Assembly (NCBI GenBank): GCA_036245805.1
Contig: BTRK01000003.1
Coordinates: 7,936,001 to 8,000,000 of the forward strand
DNA length: 64,000 bases
Direction of reading: 5' to 3'
Origin: Pristionchus mayeri
Taxonomy: Eukaryota > Nematoda > Chromadorea > Rhabditida > Neodiplogasteridae
Shown piece by piece: positions 13,259 to 23,500 of the stretch. A model generated the notes under the pieces. The model worked only from the letters and a program-made list of their open reading frames with translations, did not search any database and was not told the origin of the DNA. Each line of letters starts with the position of its first letter. The stretch's first letter is position 1. Position numbers and translations under genes: made by a program.

Positions 13259-15001
13259 GGGATGGAGAAGGAATTGAGCAGATCGCTGGGCGCGCACGAT
13301 TGTAGGGCGTTCATACGGTAGTCGCACGCGTAAAGTGGCTAACTCGCATCTCCCGTAACTTCAGCGACCATTTTTTTATTTTGCATTTGGGGGTCTCCTT
13401 ATTCCAATCTCATACTCCAGTGATCTCCCGCATTCTATCATTTCTCATTCGGTCCTTGAGTGTCACTCCGACCATTCTGCGTCGGAGTGACACTCATGAG
13501 TACTCAAGGACAGTCACTTTCATTTAATAAGTGCGTATCCTACAAATCAGTATTTGCGCGCTTCACTACACCCTTCGCAAAATCAGAAGCAACCTGCGTG
13601 TTTCACATTCAAGGCATAAACCGAAGGCGATCACCCGCTGCAATTAATCCCTGTTGATGGTTGCAATCAAAATAATTATTATTCTTGAATAATTAACATG
13701 GTAAAACGATAGGTGTTCTTCCTTCGGAGCTTCGAGAAGGTGAAGTGACAGAATATTTGTTCGTTGTACACCTGCTCCGTGATCAGGTGACGAGCGACGA
13801 TCTGGAAAGATGCTCTTTGATAGTCGAGCTTTAACGATTAGCACGAATAGTATTTGAATTAGTGGGAAAATCAAGACAACCATATCGAATGCACGAGAAA
13901 GAATATTTGCATCTCTCCAGTTGTATTGGTGGATTGTTCACAAGGCCACTAACAGACATATTAATAACAACCAAGTTCTTCGCAAGACAAAAATGTTTAG
14001 AAATATTTTTTTTTAAATTTTAATAGCACATCAAATGTACAAACAACAATTGCAGCAGCGGGTGAAGGATTGGTCAAGTACTCAATGTGAAACAAACAAT
14101 CAACAAGAAATTATCAAAGGAGGACGCATTACAAGCTCTCATTTGTTTTTGTATTGCCGTGGCGACGCAACTGAACTGCTGAACTCCGTGTCACAGAACT
14201 GCAAAATGGAGTGTTTGCCTCCCATTTTATCTACTGCATGTTCTCCAGTCACATGTATTAAACTACACTCCTCTAGTGTTCAAATATTGTTAAAAAAACT
14301 GTGAATATTGATCAATTTAATAACAAAATTTTCGTCGTTAACCTAATTTCAGCATGTGTCGATCAGGATTTTGAAAGCTTTCGGCAACCCTAGAAAATAC
14401 ATAGTAAACAAACCGTGCGTTTATGCCAGACAAATAATAGGGAGATAATACCACAGCTCCATGATCAGCCGTTTGAGATCGCTCATCTGACAGATATGGT
14501 CTTTGACCGTATAGGATTAAAGATTGTTGTAAATAGTATTTGAAGAGGTGGAAAAAATAATACAACTAAAACCTAATGTTACAGAGACAATATTTCTCCT
14601 ATTGATGGTTTTTTCCCGAAGAGGCAGTAAAACATCAACGCGTGCGCGAATACTCAGGCTCATGAAACAATGTTGCGGCATCACATCACCGTGTTCTGCC
14701 AAAGTAGAAAACTAGCGTTTTCTATGGAAATTCGTGCTTGATGAACGTGTCTGATAAGATAACACGTAACCTTGACATTTCTATTTTCTGTCCATTCACT
14801 CATTTATGGTCCTTATCGTAGTACTCTTCAATTAATCGACGGAAGTGCGTGATGATGATCAAATTGAAGATGGAGGAGGAGTTGAGGAGCTAGTATCGAG
14901 ATAGAAAAATAATTATTTTTGTTATTTATTTTGATATAGATGAAGTGCTGATCATAATAGCAAACAGTAGTATCGCGCTTCACTGCACCCGTCGCAGAAT
15001 C

Positions 15002-15290
15002 GGGGGGCGGACAAAAGCAAAACGACCAAAAGCACAACTCAGCGGCGTTCGATGGGGATTTGGTCTAGCAACGTGGGAGTTGTTTCATTGTTACCAGTAT
15101 GCGCTCCCTTACCTTTGCATATGTAAGTCTTGTTACCAGGCGATCATGAGTTTCACTCCAAATCAACGTATAGGGAAAGGTAATGGAGCGCATACTGGTA
15201 ACAATGAAACAACTCCCACGTTTCTAGACCAAATCCCCATCGAACGCCGCTGAGTTGTGCTTTTGGTCGTTTTGCTTTTGTCCGCCCCCC
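15002..15290. mobile_element. Palindromic element with GGGGGGCGGAC ends (right-arm copy)
   Basis: Mirror copy of 11040-11328, duplicated passively as part of the palindrome arm. Confidence 0.75.
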
Positions 15291-16364
15291 AAATTGTAAC
15301 CCACGGATCAAGCTGTTAATGATCCATCCAGTTTCCGCGGGACTTTGAATCGTTCTTGAAACTCTCCTCCACCTGACAATCGTTTTCCGTCTTTTCCGTT
15401 AAAAATGCGCAATATTTCACATAAATATCCAATAAATTCAATCAATAAATTGGGCAACTCTTTCCTCATCTGGTCTGATCTCTCGCTCTGTATGATCGTA
15501 ATATTTGCTCTGTCGAATATTGGTTTATTGTTCGGCACGGGGCGTATGAAATTGAACTGACGGCAGTTTAAACGATGATGTGGCATCAAATCACTAGGCG
15601 AACAAGGTATTTTTTCCTACGAGCTTTTTCGATGCACAATTAACGAAGTTTGTCAAAAGGGTCTATCATAATTAATTGGAGCAAAAATACATACAATTAG
15701 CGGAAAAAAATATTTCTAACAGCAACCAGTATTTACTCGCGCTTCAATGTACTCACAATAATATCATGCGAAATGCGTGTTTCACATTTGAGGCATAACC
15801 ATAAGACGTTGCATTGTATTAGTGGATGAGCGTATGTGATCGTTGAAAAACAAAATAATTGTAATATTATTATTTTTTTTCGCCTAATAATGCCATAACT
15901 GCAGTATCTCGGAGGTGGCAGAGGGTCTGCTCGTTCTCAACGATCAGCCGATGAGTGCAACTATCTGGAATGATGATTTTTAATCCTCGAGCTTTAATAA
16001 TTACTTAAATAGTCTTAGAATTGGTTGGGAAATCAATACAACTATAGTATGCTCGAATAAGCTAAAATAATATTTGCAGCTCTCCAGTTTTTATTGATGT
16101 TTGTTGCGACAGATGGCTGGTGAAAATCAAAGCGACAGCGAACTGTCACTCTTAAGAAGCAATGGTTCGGCAGCACATCACCTGGCCCTGTCAAAAATGG
16201 GAAAACTCACATTTTTCGATGCAAATTTCGAGGTTGATGAAATATAGCAGTAGATGTTTTCAAAAAATATATATATTTAAAAAAAAGTTTATTGTCTCAT
16301 ACTTTTGATACTCACTAAATGAGGAAAACAAACAAATACAAACGGAATATAATCTCTGACCTAA

Positions 16365-17080
16365 GGTACTCGCTGCTTGCGCGGAGGAGATCGAGTCGGA
16401 TCTCGATCTGGACGGAGTCACGGCCATAGAGGACAAACTGCAGGAAGTGAGGGGCTTACGGTGTGAAGAGGGATACTGTAGGTGGATGGGTTATTGTAGT
16501 TAATGATGTGCGGCATGTCGCATGTGATTTTAGTCAATATAGATTGAAAGCCGAAATTGTTTACTGGCTGTGAAAAATGACGGGCGTCTCACGAGAGTTA
16601 TGTCTCGGCTGATGCTGTCCAGTTGCAATAAGACGAGGGTCATGAATTCAAATAACACATTTAAACAAGCAATGTGATTTTGTAGTTCGTTCCCGAGACG
16701 ATCCAGGCGCTGATGACAGCGGATAACCGAGTTTGGATGCTGACGGGATACAAGCGAGAGACGGCGATTAGGGATTACGGTCACTTGGTAGGAGATACGG
16801 GAGATAAGTAATGAGTAGTTGTTTACACATGTAAGACACGATCCGATCGGCGAGACTCGATTTCTAAAAGGTAATAAGCTTCGTGAATCTTGAACATCCC
16901 GGGATGCATTAAAAAATTGGAGTTCGTGATTGCAAAATTATCCGGCCTACGCTTTTCTGATTCAGTGCAATCGTGTGCACTGTGCACGCGCCACACCGAG
17001 CTGATGATCGTGGACAAGCACACGTACGACGAGACCTACGATAAGCTGATGCGATTCGCTGACAGAGCCAAGCAGTATGA
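16365..17080 (+). pseudogene. P4-ATPase middle fragment, mirrored copy
   Basis: Mirror of 9250-9965, now reading on the plus strand: exon remnants at about 16365-16445 (TAIEDKLQE), 16685-16768 (FVPETIQALM, then TGYKRETA) and 16965-17080 (HTELMIVDKHTYDETYDK). It carries the same D-to-Y change in TGDK, so the lesion predates the inverted duplication. Confidence 0.85.
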
Positions 17081-17610
17081 GGTGGAGGGAAGGTACGGTA
17101 GGGGAAGAGGGAAGGTACGGTAGGGGAAGAGGGAAGGTACGGTAGGGGAAGAGGGAAGGATACTGTAGGGGAGGGAATGAAAAAAAATGATATTATGCAT
17201 GATGGAATGCGGCCTTGCTAACAAATACCATAGGATCGCGATAATATACACGAGAACGGAAGTGATATTGCGACATAACATTGTGCTATATTCGTGCTGC
17301 ACAATATTGTAATGGCAGGATAGAAATGGCACCTACGATTGTCTCTGCGATTTATGATCAGCGGAAAAAATCTTTGACCCTTGAAGATTAAATAGCAGTA
17401 TTTGAATTGGTTGGAAAAATCATGACAACAAATTTCAAATGCTCAATGAAGAATAAATGAAGCTCTCCAGCTCGTTTATTGGTGGAATATTTCAAAGAAC
17501 TCAATGGAGATTGCATCAAAGCGAATGCAAACTCTCGCGCTTATGAAACGATGATGCGGCATCACATCACCTGCTTCTACCAAAATGGGAAAATCGTGTT
17601 TTCGATGTAA

Positions 17611-18724
17611 ATGCAACTTTCGCGCTTGATGAAAGTTACTTGTAAGAAAACAAAAAGGACTAATATTTTTTGTTTACTTTTGTTTGCATTCATACACTTC
17701 CGATCCTTGTAGGAGTCGGTTATCGATCGACGGAAGTGAGCGATCCGCTCTACTTCCACACCTCCATAAATCCGAACCGCAATTTGCGCGTTTCACATTT
17801 GAGGCATAAACATAAGACGGTATTCTGTTTCAGTATTTTATGAAGTCATGAGTCAAATATTATTAATTGTAATATTTTTATATTGAACATAATCGCAGAA
17901 TTATTACCCTACCTTCTTCAGAATGTCGTGGGAGGGATGTCAGAAGTTCTGCTCGTTCCGCACTCGAACCATCATCAGCCGATGACATTAGCTGCGTGGA
18001 AAATTATATTTGATCATCAAGAAGCTTTATTGATTAGCGTGAATATTATTTGAAGTGGTTGGGAAAATACATACTACTGTCATCGTTTCGAATGTTCGAG
18101 GAGAATAATTACTTTTCTTTAGTCTTTATTGCTGGTTTGTGCTTGTACGCTACCCAGACAGTATCAAAGCAAGTGAGAACTCACAGGATTATGGAAAGAT
18201 GCTGCAGCTTTACATCAACTGTTTTCTTTCCTAAAATGAAAACTGACGTTCTCGATTACAAATTTGCACTTGATGAAAGTTTCTGATCACAATTAGGCCT
18301 TACTTGTCATTCACTTTTCTCTCCATTCATTCAGTTCTGGTCCTCATCGTTCACGGCCATCGATCGACGGAAGTGCGCGATGATGATCGGATCGGAGATG
18401 GACGAGAAGTTGAGCAGCTCGCTGGATGGGGAACATTGTCGATATAATGATTATTGTTATTATTTTGTATATCGATTAAGTGCGGATTTGAACATCAAAC
18501 ACTACGCGCTACAGTGCACTCGTTGCCGAATAGGAAGAGACATGCCCGTTTCACATTCAAGAGATAACCCTTAGATTTCACTTGCTTTAATGTGACGCTG
18601 TATAAATTAAAATAATCGTATAATGACTATGACGCACATAAATTTGGCTCGCATTCTGGAGTATCTAGGGGGTGAGACGAAAGAATGTTCAGTAGATTCG
18701 AAACGTTCTGAACTCACTCCATTA
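17611..18724 (-). repeat. Palindrome 2, left arm (1.11 kb)
   Basis: Pairs with 19191-20295 (position sum about 37915, shifting by 9 near the outer end because this arm has 9 extra bases in a block near 17730). Open frames at 18050-18286 and 18380-18574 are translated identically in the mirror. It consists of module sequence and directly abuts the end of palindrome 1. Confidence 0.92.
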
Positions 18725-19190
18725 ATCTATATCCAAAAGAATAACAGTAATAATTATTACATGGATACTAATGCTCTGCAGCGATCTGCTTACCTCCTCC
18801 TCGATCTTCGATCTGATCATCATCGTGCACTTCCGTCGATGGATGGCCGAGTGCGATAAGGACCAGACGCGAGCGAATAGAGAGAAACGTAAAATATATA
18901 TTAGGTGGACGTGTAACCATACCAGAAACTTTCGTAAAACGCGAAAATTGCGTCAAAAATTCGAGTTTCTCATTTTGGAAGAACCAGGTGACGTGATGCT
19001 TCACCATAGTGCCATAAACCTTTGAGATCGCACTTGCCTTGATTCTGAGGTCTCTGAAAAAAACCACACATACAAATTGCACATTCGATTCTCTTGTCTT
19101 GAATCCCAACAATTCGAATATTATTATACTTATAATAAATATTCGAGGATCAACGATACTTTTTTTAGATCAGCGCTCGTCATCGACATA
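18725..19190 (+). repeat. Spacer of palindrome 2, one module copy
   Basis: The 466-bp loop holds a recognisable plus-strand module (exon-like block near 18780-18860, then GAACCAGGTGACGTGATGC near 18980). Confidence 0.7.
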
Positions 19191-20295
19191 TAATGGAGTG
19201 AGTTCAGAACGTTTCGAATCTACTGAACATTCTTTCGTCTCACCCCCTAGATACTCCAGAATGCGAGCCAAATTTATGTGCGTCATAGTCATTATACGAT
19301 TATTTTAATTTATACAGCGTCACATTAAAGCAAGTGAAATCTAAGGGTTATCTCTTGAATGTGAAACGGGCATGTCCCTTCCTATTCGGCAACGAGTGCA
19401 CTGTAGCGCGTAGTGTTTGATGTTCAAATCCGCACTTAATCGATATACAAAATAATAACAATAATCATTATATCGACAATGCTCCCCATCCAGCGAGCTG
19501 CTCAACTTCTCGTCCATCTCCGATCCGATCATCATCGCGCACTTCCGTCGATCGATGGCCGTGAACGATGAGGACCAGAACTGAATGAATGGAGAGAAAA
19601 GTGAATGACAAGTAAGGCCTAATTGTGATCAGAAACTTTCATCAAGTGCAAATTTGTAATCGAGAACGTCAGTTTTCATTTTAGGAAAGAAAACAGTTGA
19701 TGTAAAGCTGCAGCATCTTTCCATAATCCTGTGAGTTCTCACTTGCTTTGATACTGTCTGGGTAGCGTACAAGCACAAACCAGCAATAAAGACTAAAGAA
19801 AAGTAATTATTCTCCTCGAACATTCGAAACGATGACAGTAGTATGTATTTTCCCAACCACTTCAAATAATATTCACGCTAATCAATAAAGCTTCTTGATG
19901 ATCAAATATAATTTTCCACGCAGCTAATGTCATCGGCTGATGATGGTTCGAGTGCGGAACGAGCAGAACTTCTGACATCCCTCCCACGACATTCTGAAGA
20001 AGGTAGGGTAATAATTCTGCGATTATGTTCAATATAAAAATATTACAATTAATAATATTTGACTCATGACTTCATAAAATACTGAAACAGAATACCGTCT
20101 TATGTTTATGCCTCAAATGTGAAACGCGCAAATTGCGGTTCGGATTTATGGAGGTGTGGAAGTAGAGCGGATCTCTCGATCGATAACCGACTCCTACAAG
20201 GATCGGAAGTGTATGAATGCAAACAAAAGTAAACAAAAAATATTAGTCCTTTTTGTTTTCTTACAAGTAACTTTCATCAAGCGCGAAAGTTGCAT
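19191..20295 (+). repeat. Palindrome 2, right arm (1.11 kb)
   Basis: Near-identical inverted partner of 17611-18724. At 20295/20296 the match stops inside GAAAGTTGCATCGAAAATGC. The module continues smoothly to about 20650, and its paralogue near 45370 also continues, so this side is the ancestral junction. Confidence 0.92.
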
Positions 20296-21385
20296 CGAAA
20301 ATGCGAGGTTTCCCATTTTTGCAGAACCAGGTGGTGTGATGCCGCACCATCGTTTCATTAGGACAAGAGTTCGCTCCTCTTTTGATCACATTACCGTGAA
20401 CTTTGGAACAACCACAAATATACACTCCATAGTAAATATTCTTTCTCACTTATTCAGAACTATGATAATTGTCTTGATTTTTCCCCATAAGTTTGAACAC
20501 TATTTACACTAATCGTTAAAGATAGATGATCAAAGATAAATGCCCAGATCGATGCTCGTCATCGACTGATTATGGATCGAGTGGAGAACGAGCAGATCTT
20601 TTGCCACCTCACCCCTGAGATGTTGAAAGTACAGCAGGTGTGACTCGATTAAGCGAACAATGACACGATTTCAATGATGTTTATTGCAGCCTGAATCTCA
20701 CATCAACTAAAGCAGGACAACGTCTTCCCTTTATATATCAAATGTGAGACCCGTATGTCACTTACAATTCAGATTGTTCAACAATCGTCTATTCGATTGA
20801 CAAAGGATATTATTAGGTCAATTTCGTCCTTGATGGGTAATTTTAAAGAATGATTCTAAAAACGTGCGCGCTTTGAAATATGTTTCAAGTAGGGAGGGAA
20901 CTGTGTCCAAGTGCTCTCTCGCGCGTTGCCTGCCCTTCAGGGGCACTTGGGCGCGTTGCCTGCCCTTCAGGAGCACTTGGTACTCAGCCAACTAGTGAAA
21001 TATAAGAACTTCGGTTTTGGGGATTCCGGCGAGATTTTGGTGAGCCATAAAAAGTTGTGTTTTAGGATCATTTTTGCTGATACTGTTCTCTAAGATATAG
21101 GAGAACGAAGAGTTACAGTCGGCAGGTGAAGGCGAGTTTCACGACTCAGGTAAAGGATCGATATACATGGTTGGAACGATCTTCTTCCAGCAGATTGTTC
21201 TGAATTTTAACAATAATATTTAAACAGAGAGTTGTTTTGTATCGTGTTTTTTTTGCATTCTTCGCTAAGTGCTTACTTTGATTCATATCCCTGAGACATT
21301 TGCAAACAAGACATTACAAGTTGGAGTGCTGAAAATATTTTCTCTCGCACATTCGAAACTAATTTTCCCAAGCAGTCCAAATACT
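20296..21385 (+). repeat. Module continuation and decayed modules before the mariner
   Basis: Module blocks lie at about 20320-20360, 20570-20620 and 20735-20765, and again at 21230-21386, where the mariner interrupts. The region 20770-21230 has no gene I recognise apart from the 30-bp duplication listed separately. A short stretch GGTGAAGGCGAG near 21126 recurs near 26260. Confidence 0.5.
20921..20980. repeat. Two tandem 30-bp copies (GCGCGTTGCCTGCCCTTCAG)
   Basis: Two adjacent 30-bp copies differ at one base (GGGGCACTTGG versus GGAGCACTTGG). They are GC-rich compared with their surroundings. Confidence 0.85.
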
Positions 21386-21386
21386 A

Positions 21387-22628
21387 TTGGGGTGTCCGGA
21401 AAGTTCGTATAATTTTTTGTTTTTATTTTTTATTCAATGCTTTACAATTCTCAGTGACCAATGTATGCCCCCTTCTTTCTCACTACCTCCCTCCAGCGAT
21501 TGGGCAGGGTCTCGATTCCTCTCTTCCAGAATGCGGGTTTCTTCGAGACCGCCCAGTTCACGATAGCCCTCACAACTTCATCTCGATTCTTGAACTTCTT
21601 TCCTTTGCAGAAGTCAGAGAGAGAGCGGAAGCAGTGGTAGTCGCATGGGGAGAGATCCTGGGAATACGGTGGTTGGGGAATCCTCTCGATCTTAAGCTCG
21701 TCCATTTTCTTCTGGGTCATCTTCGCTCGATGTGGGCGAGCATTGTCCATCAGAAGAAGAATTTTGCCCTGGTTCAGGAGTCTGGGAGGGACTCTGATCG
21801 CGACATCTTCCAGTTGTTCAGAGAAGAGGTCGGCATTGATGCTGGTGCCAGGGGCGAGGATCTCCCAGTAGATGGGACCGAGCACTGAGAAGAAGAAGCA
21901 GAGGAGTTCCTTCTTTCCGTGCTCTTCCTTCTTCGGGACGGGCGTGGGCTTCTCATCTGCATCCACCCATTGCAGTCTCCTCATAGGGTTATCGTACGTG
22001 ATCCACTTCTCATCTGTAGCGATGATGGAATTGACCCATCGAAGATTGGATCTACGATGGAGTAATTCCCGACAGACTTGAACACGATTTTTCAGCTGTT
22101 CGGGGGAGATGTCATGGGGAATCACTTGTGGGAGTTTCGGCTTCTTCCCAGATCGATGGAGGATATCGGACACCGTTGATCTGGGAGTACCAGTATCCTT
22201 CTTCAACTCACGTGCACTGGCCATGGGCTTGCGCTTCAGTGTGCGGAGAAGGAGAGGCTGATCGAGGGAGGGAGGGCGTCCAGAGCGGGGTTGATCATCG
22301 AGACCAAACTCCCCTTTCTTGAAGCGGGAGAACCACTTATAGCAGAAGGGTATGGAGGGGGCGTCAGCTCCTTCCGACTGGGCCAGGGCAGAGAGGGCCT
22401 CCTTCACGGATCGGCCAATACGGTAGTAATGAAGTAAAACTGCTCGGAGGTAGAGATGGGAGTCCATCACAAGAATCAATGTAGCAACTAGGAGACTGAT
22501 TAAATCCTCTCACTACTCAACGTCAGAATGATGCAATACATTGTTGACAAACAGATTGCGCAATCACTGCATTTGATCGCGAACTGACTTTTTTCCGAAG
22601 CATTATACGAGCTTTCCGGACATCCCAA
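21387..22628 (-). mobile_element. Complete mariner transposon (DD34D)
   Basis: A 1242-bp element with 27-bp terminal inverted repeats (core TGTCCGGAAAG, two mismatches between ends), flanked by TA at 21385-21386 and 22629-22630. It encodes one uninterrupted transposase on the minus strand. The host sequence on both sides is a single module (CCAAATACTA left, TTTTCACACTTCG right), so the empty site can be read directly. Length, TIR size, TA target and one-ORF structure all fit an autonomous mariner. Confidence 0.95.
21451..22479 (-). CDS. Mariner transposase, 342 aa, apparently intact
   Basis: Catalyses cut-and-paste transposition of the surrounding element into TA sites; acts in the nucleus. 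The N-terminal ~110 residues contain the helix-turn-helix type DNA-binding region. The linker motif IPHDISPEQLKNR at about 120-132 corresponds to the WVPHEL region of mariners. The catalytic triad is D156 (in ATDEKW), D245 (in LLMDNARPH) and D280 (in SPCDYHCF), with 34 residues between the second and third, that is DD34D. Length is normal for the family (about 345). The first Met is used here; Met6 at 22464 gives the more usual start. No intron, frameshift or stop is seen, and the stop codon lies 64 bp inside the element end. It is the only intact gene I support in the window. Transcription and activity are not shown by the sequence. Confidence 0.95.
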   Translation of the reverse strand: MILVMDSHLYLRAVLLHYYRIGRSVKEALSALAQSEGADAPSIPFCYKWFSRFKKGEFGLDDQPRSGRPPSLDQPLLLRTLKRKPMASARELKKDTGTPRSTVSDILHRSGKKPKLPQVIPHDISPEQLKNRVQVCRELLHRRSNLRWVNSIIATDEKWITYDNPMRRLQWVDADEKPTPVPKKEEHGKKELLCFFFSVLGPIYWEILAPGTSINADLFSEQLEDVAIRVPPRLLNQGKILLLMDNARPHRAKMTQKKMDELKIERIPQPPYSQDLSPCDYHCFRSLSDFCKGKKFKNRDEVVRAIVNWAVSKKPAFWKRGIETLPNRWREVVRKKGAYIGH

Positions 22629-22630
22629 TA

Positions 22631-23118
22631 TTTTCACACTTCGTTAATGCTCGAGGATCAAAGACCATTTTCCAGATCGTCGCTCGCCAACGGTTGATCA
22701 AGTACCCTATGCCGAACGAGCAGACCTTCTATCACCTCACTCACGAGATGTACGGTAGCTATTGTGTTGACCTGTTCATTTTATGCTAATTATAATTAAT
22801 ACCGAAACGGAAAAAAGAAGATATTGAAATGGACGAACACCTGCGGGCAATACGTTGAATGTGAAACGGGAATCTCGCTTCCGATTTGAGGACTGCTGTA
22901 ATGAAGAGCGAGAATATTGTTTATTGTTCGGATCCACACTCAATCTATGAATATTCAAAATATTTACAAGGTGGTATGAAGCGCAACGACAAAAGCGCAA
23001 AGTGCAAAAAACGATAAAAGCGCAGCGACAAAAGCACAACTCGAAATCTCTCTCGAGAGAGGGGTGATTCTGCTTCGAGTTGGTATAAACTACTTACTAT
23101 TAATTAGCAGTATCTTCC
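22631..23118 (+). repeat. Module remainder and fragment with ACAAAAGCGCAA repeats
   Basis: The module interrupted by the mariner resumes at 22631 (exon-like block near 22680-22740, TGTGAAACGGGAA near 22860). At about 22970-23041 is a short fragment with ACGACAAAAGCGCAA repeats, reminiscent of the ends of the palindromic element at 11040 but without a partner end. Confidence 0.5.
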
Positions 23119-23500
23119 CTGAGGGCATATTAGTGACGTCACTGAAAAAAGTGACGTCACTATTTTTAGAGAAAGTTTGTGTTGGATCTAGACGACGTAT
23201 CAATGCCCACACAATCTACGATACACCATCTTTAATTTGTCGGCTACCGTATCCCGATACACCATAATCTAGTTGAGATATGTCAGAGAAAACAGAGTCG
23301 CTCTCCATCAACTTGCGAGCATATCTCTGCTAGATTATGGTTTATCGTGATACGGTAGCCGACAAATTAAAGATGGTTATCGTAGATTGTGTGGGCACGT
23401 CGTCTAGACGTCGTCTAGACCCAACACAAACTTTTATCACGATTTTTTACCTTGACCCCCTCTAACACTTTTTTCAGCGACGTCACTAATATGCCCTCAG
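23119..23500. mobile_element. Foldback element with TGACGTCA motifs in its ends
   Basis: The ends CTGAGGGCATATTAGTGACG and CGTCACTAATATGCCCTCAG are inverted repeats that extend to about 35 bp with one mismatch. Inner arms with CCGACAAATTAAAGATGG also pair, so most of the 382 bp can form a hairpin. The left end contains two perfect TGACGTCA palindromes. It interrupts module sequence and has no ORF. Confidence 0.8.

Larger units (their letters stand above)
13259..17613 (-). repeat. Palindrome 1, right arm (4.36 kb)
   Basis: Inverted near-identical copy of 8717-13071. It ends at 17613 with the complement of TACATCGAAAACACG. Beyond this the sequence continues as a different module, in minus orientation, which is the left arm of palindrome 2. 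Confidence 0.93.

Noticed and set aside
8999..17332. Pairs of identical short ORFs on opposite strands
   Set aside because: They are mirror images produced by palindrome 1 and have no domain, splice context or family match.
21454..22322. Plus-strand open frames of 60-144 codons inside the mariner
   Set aside because: Shadows of the transposase gene on the other strand.
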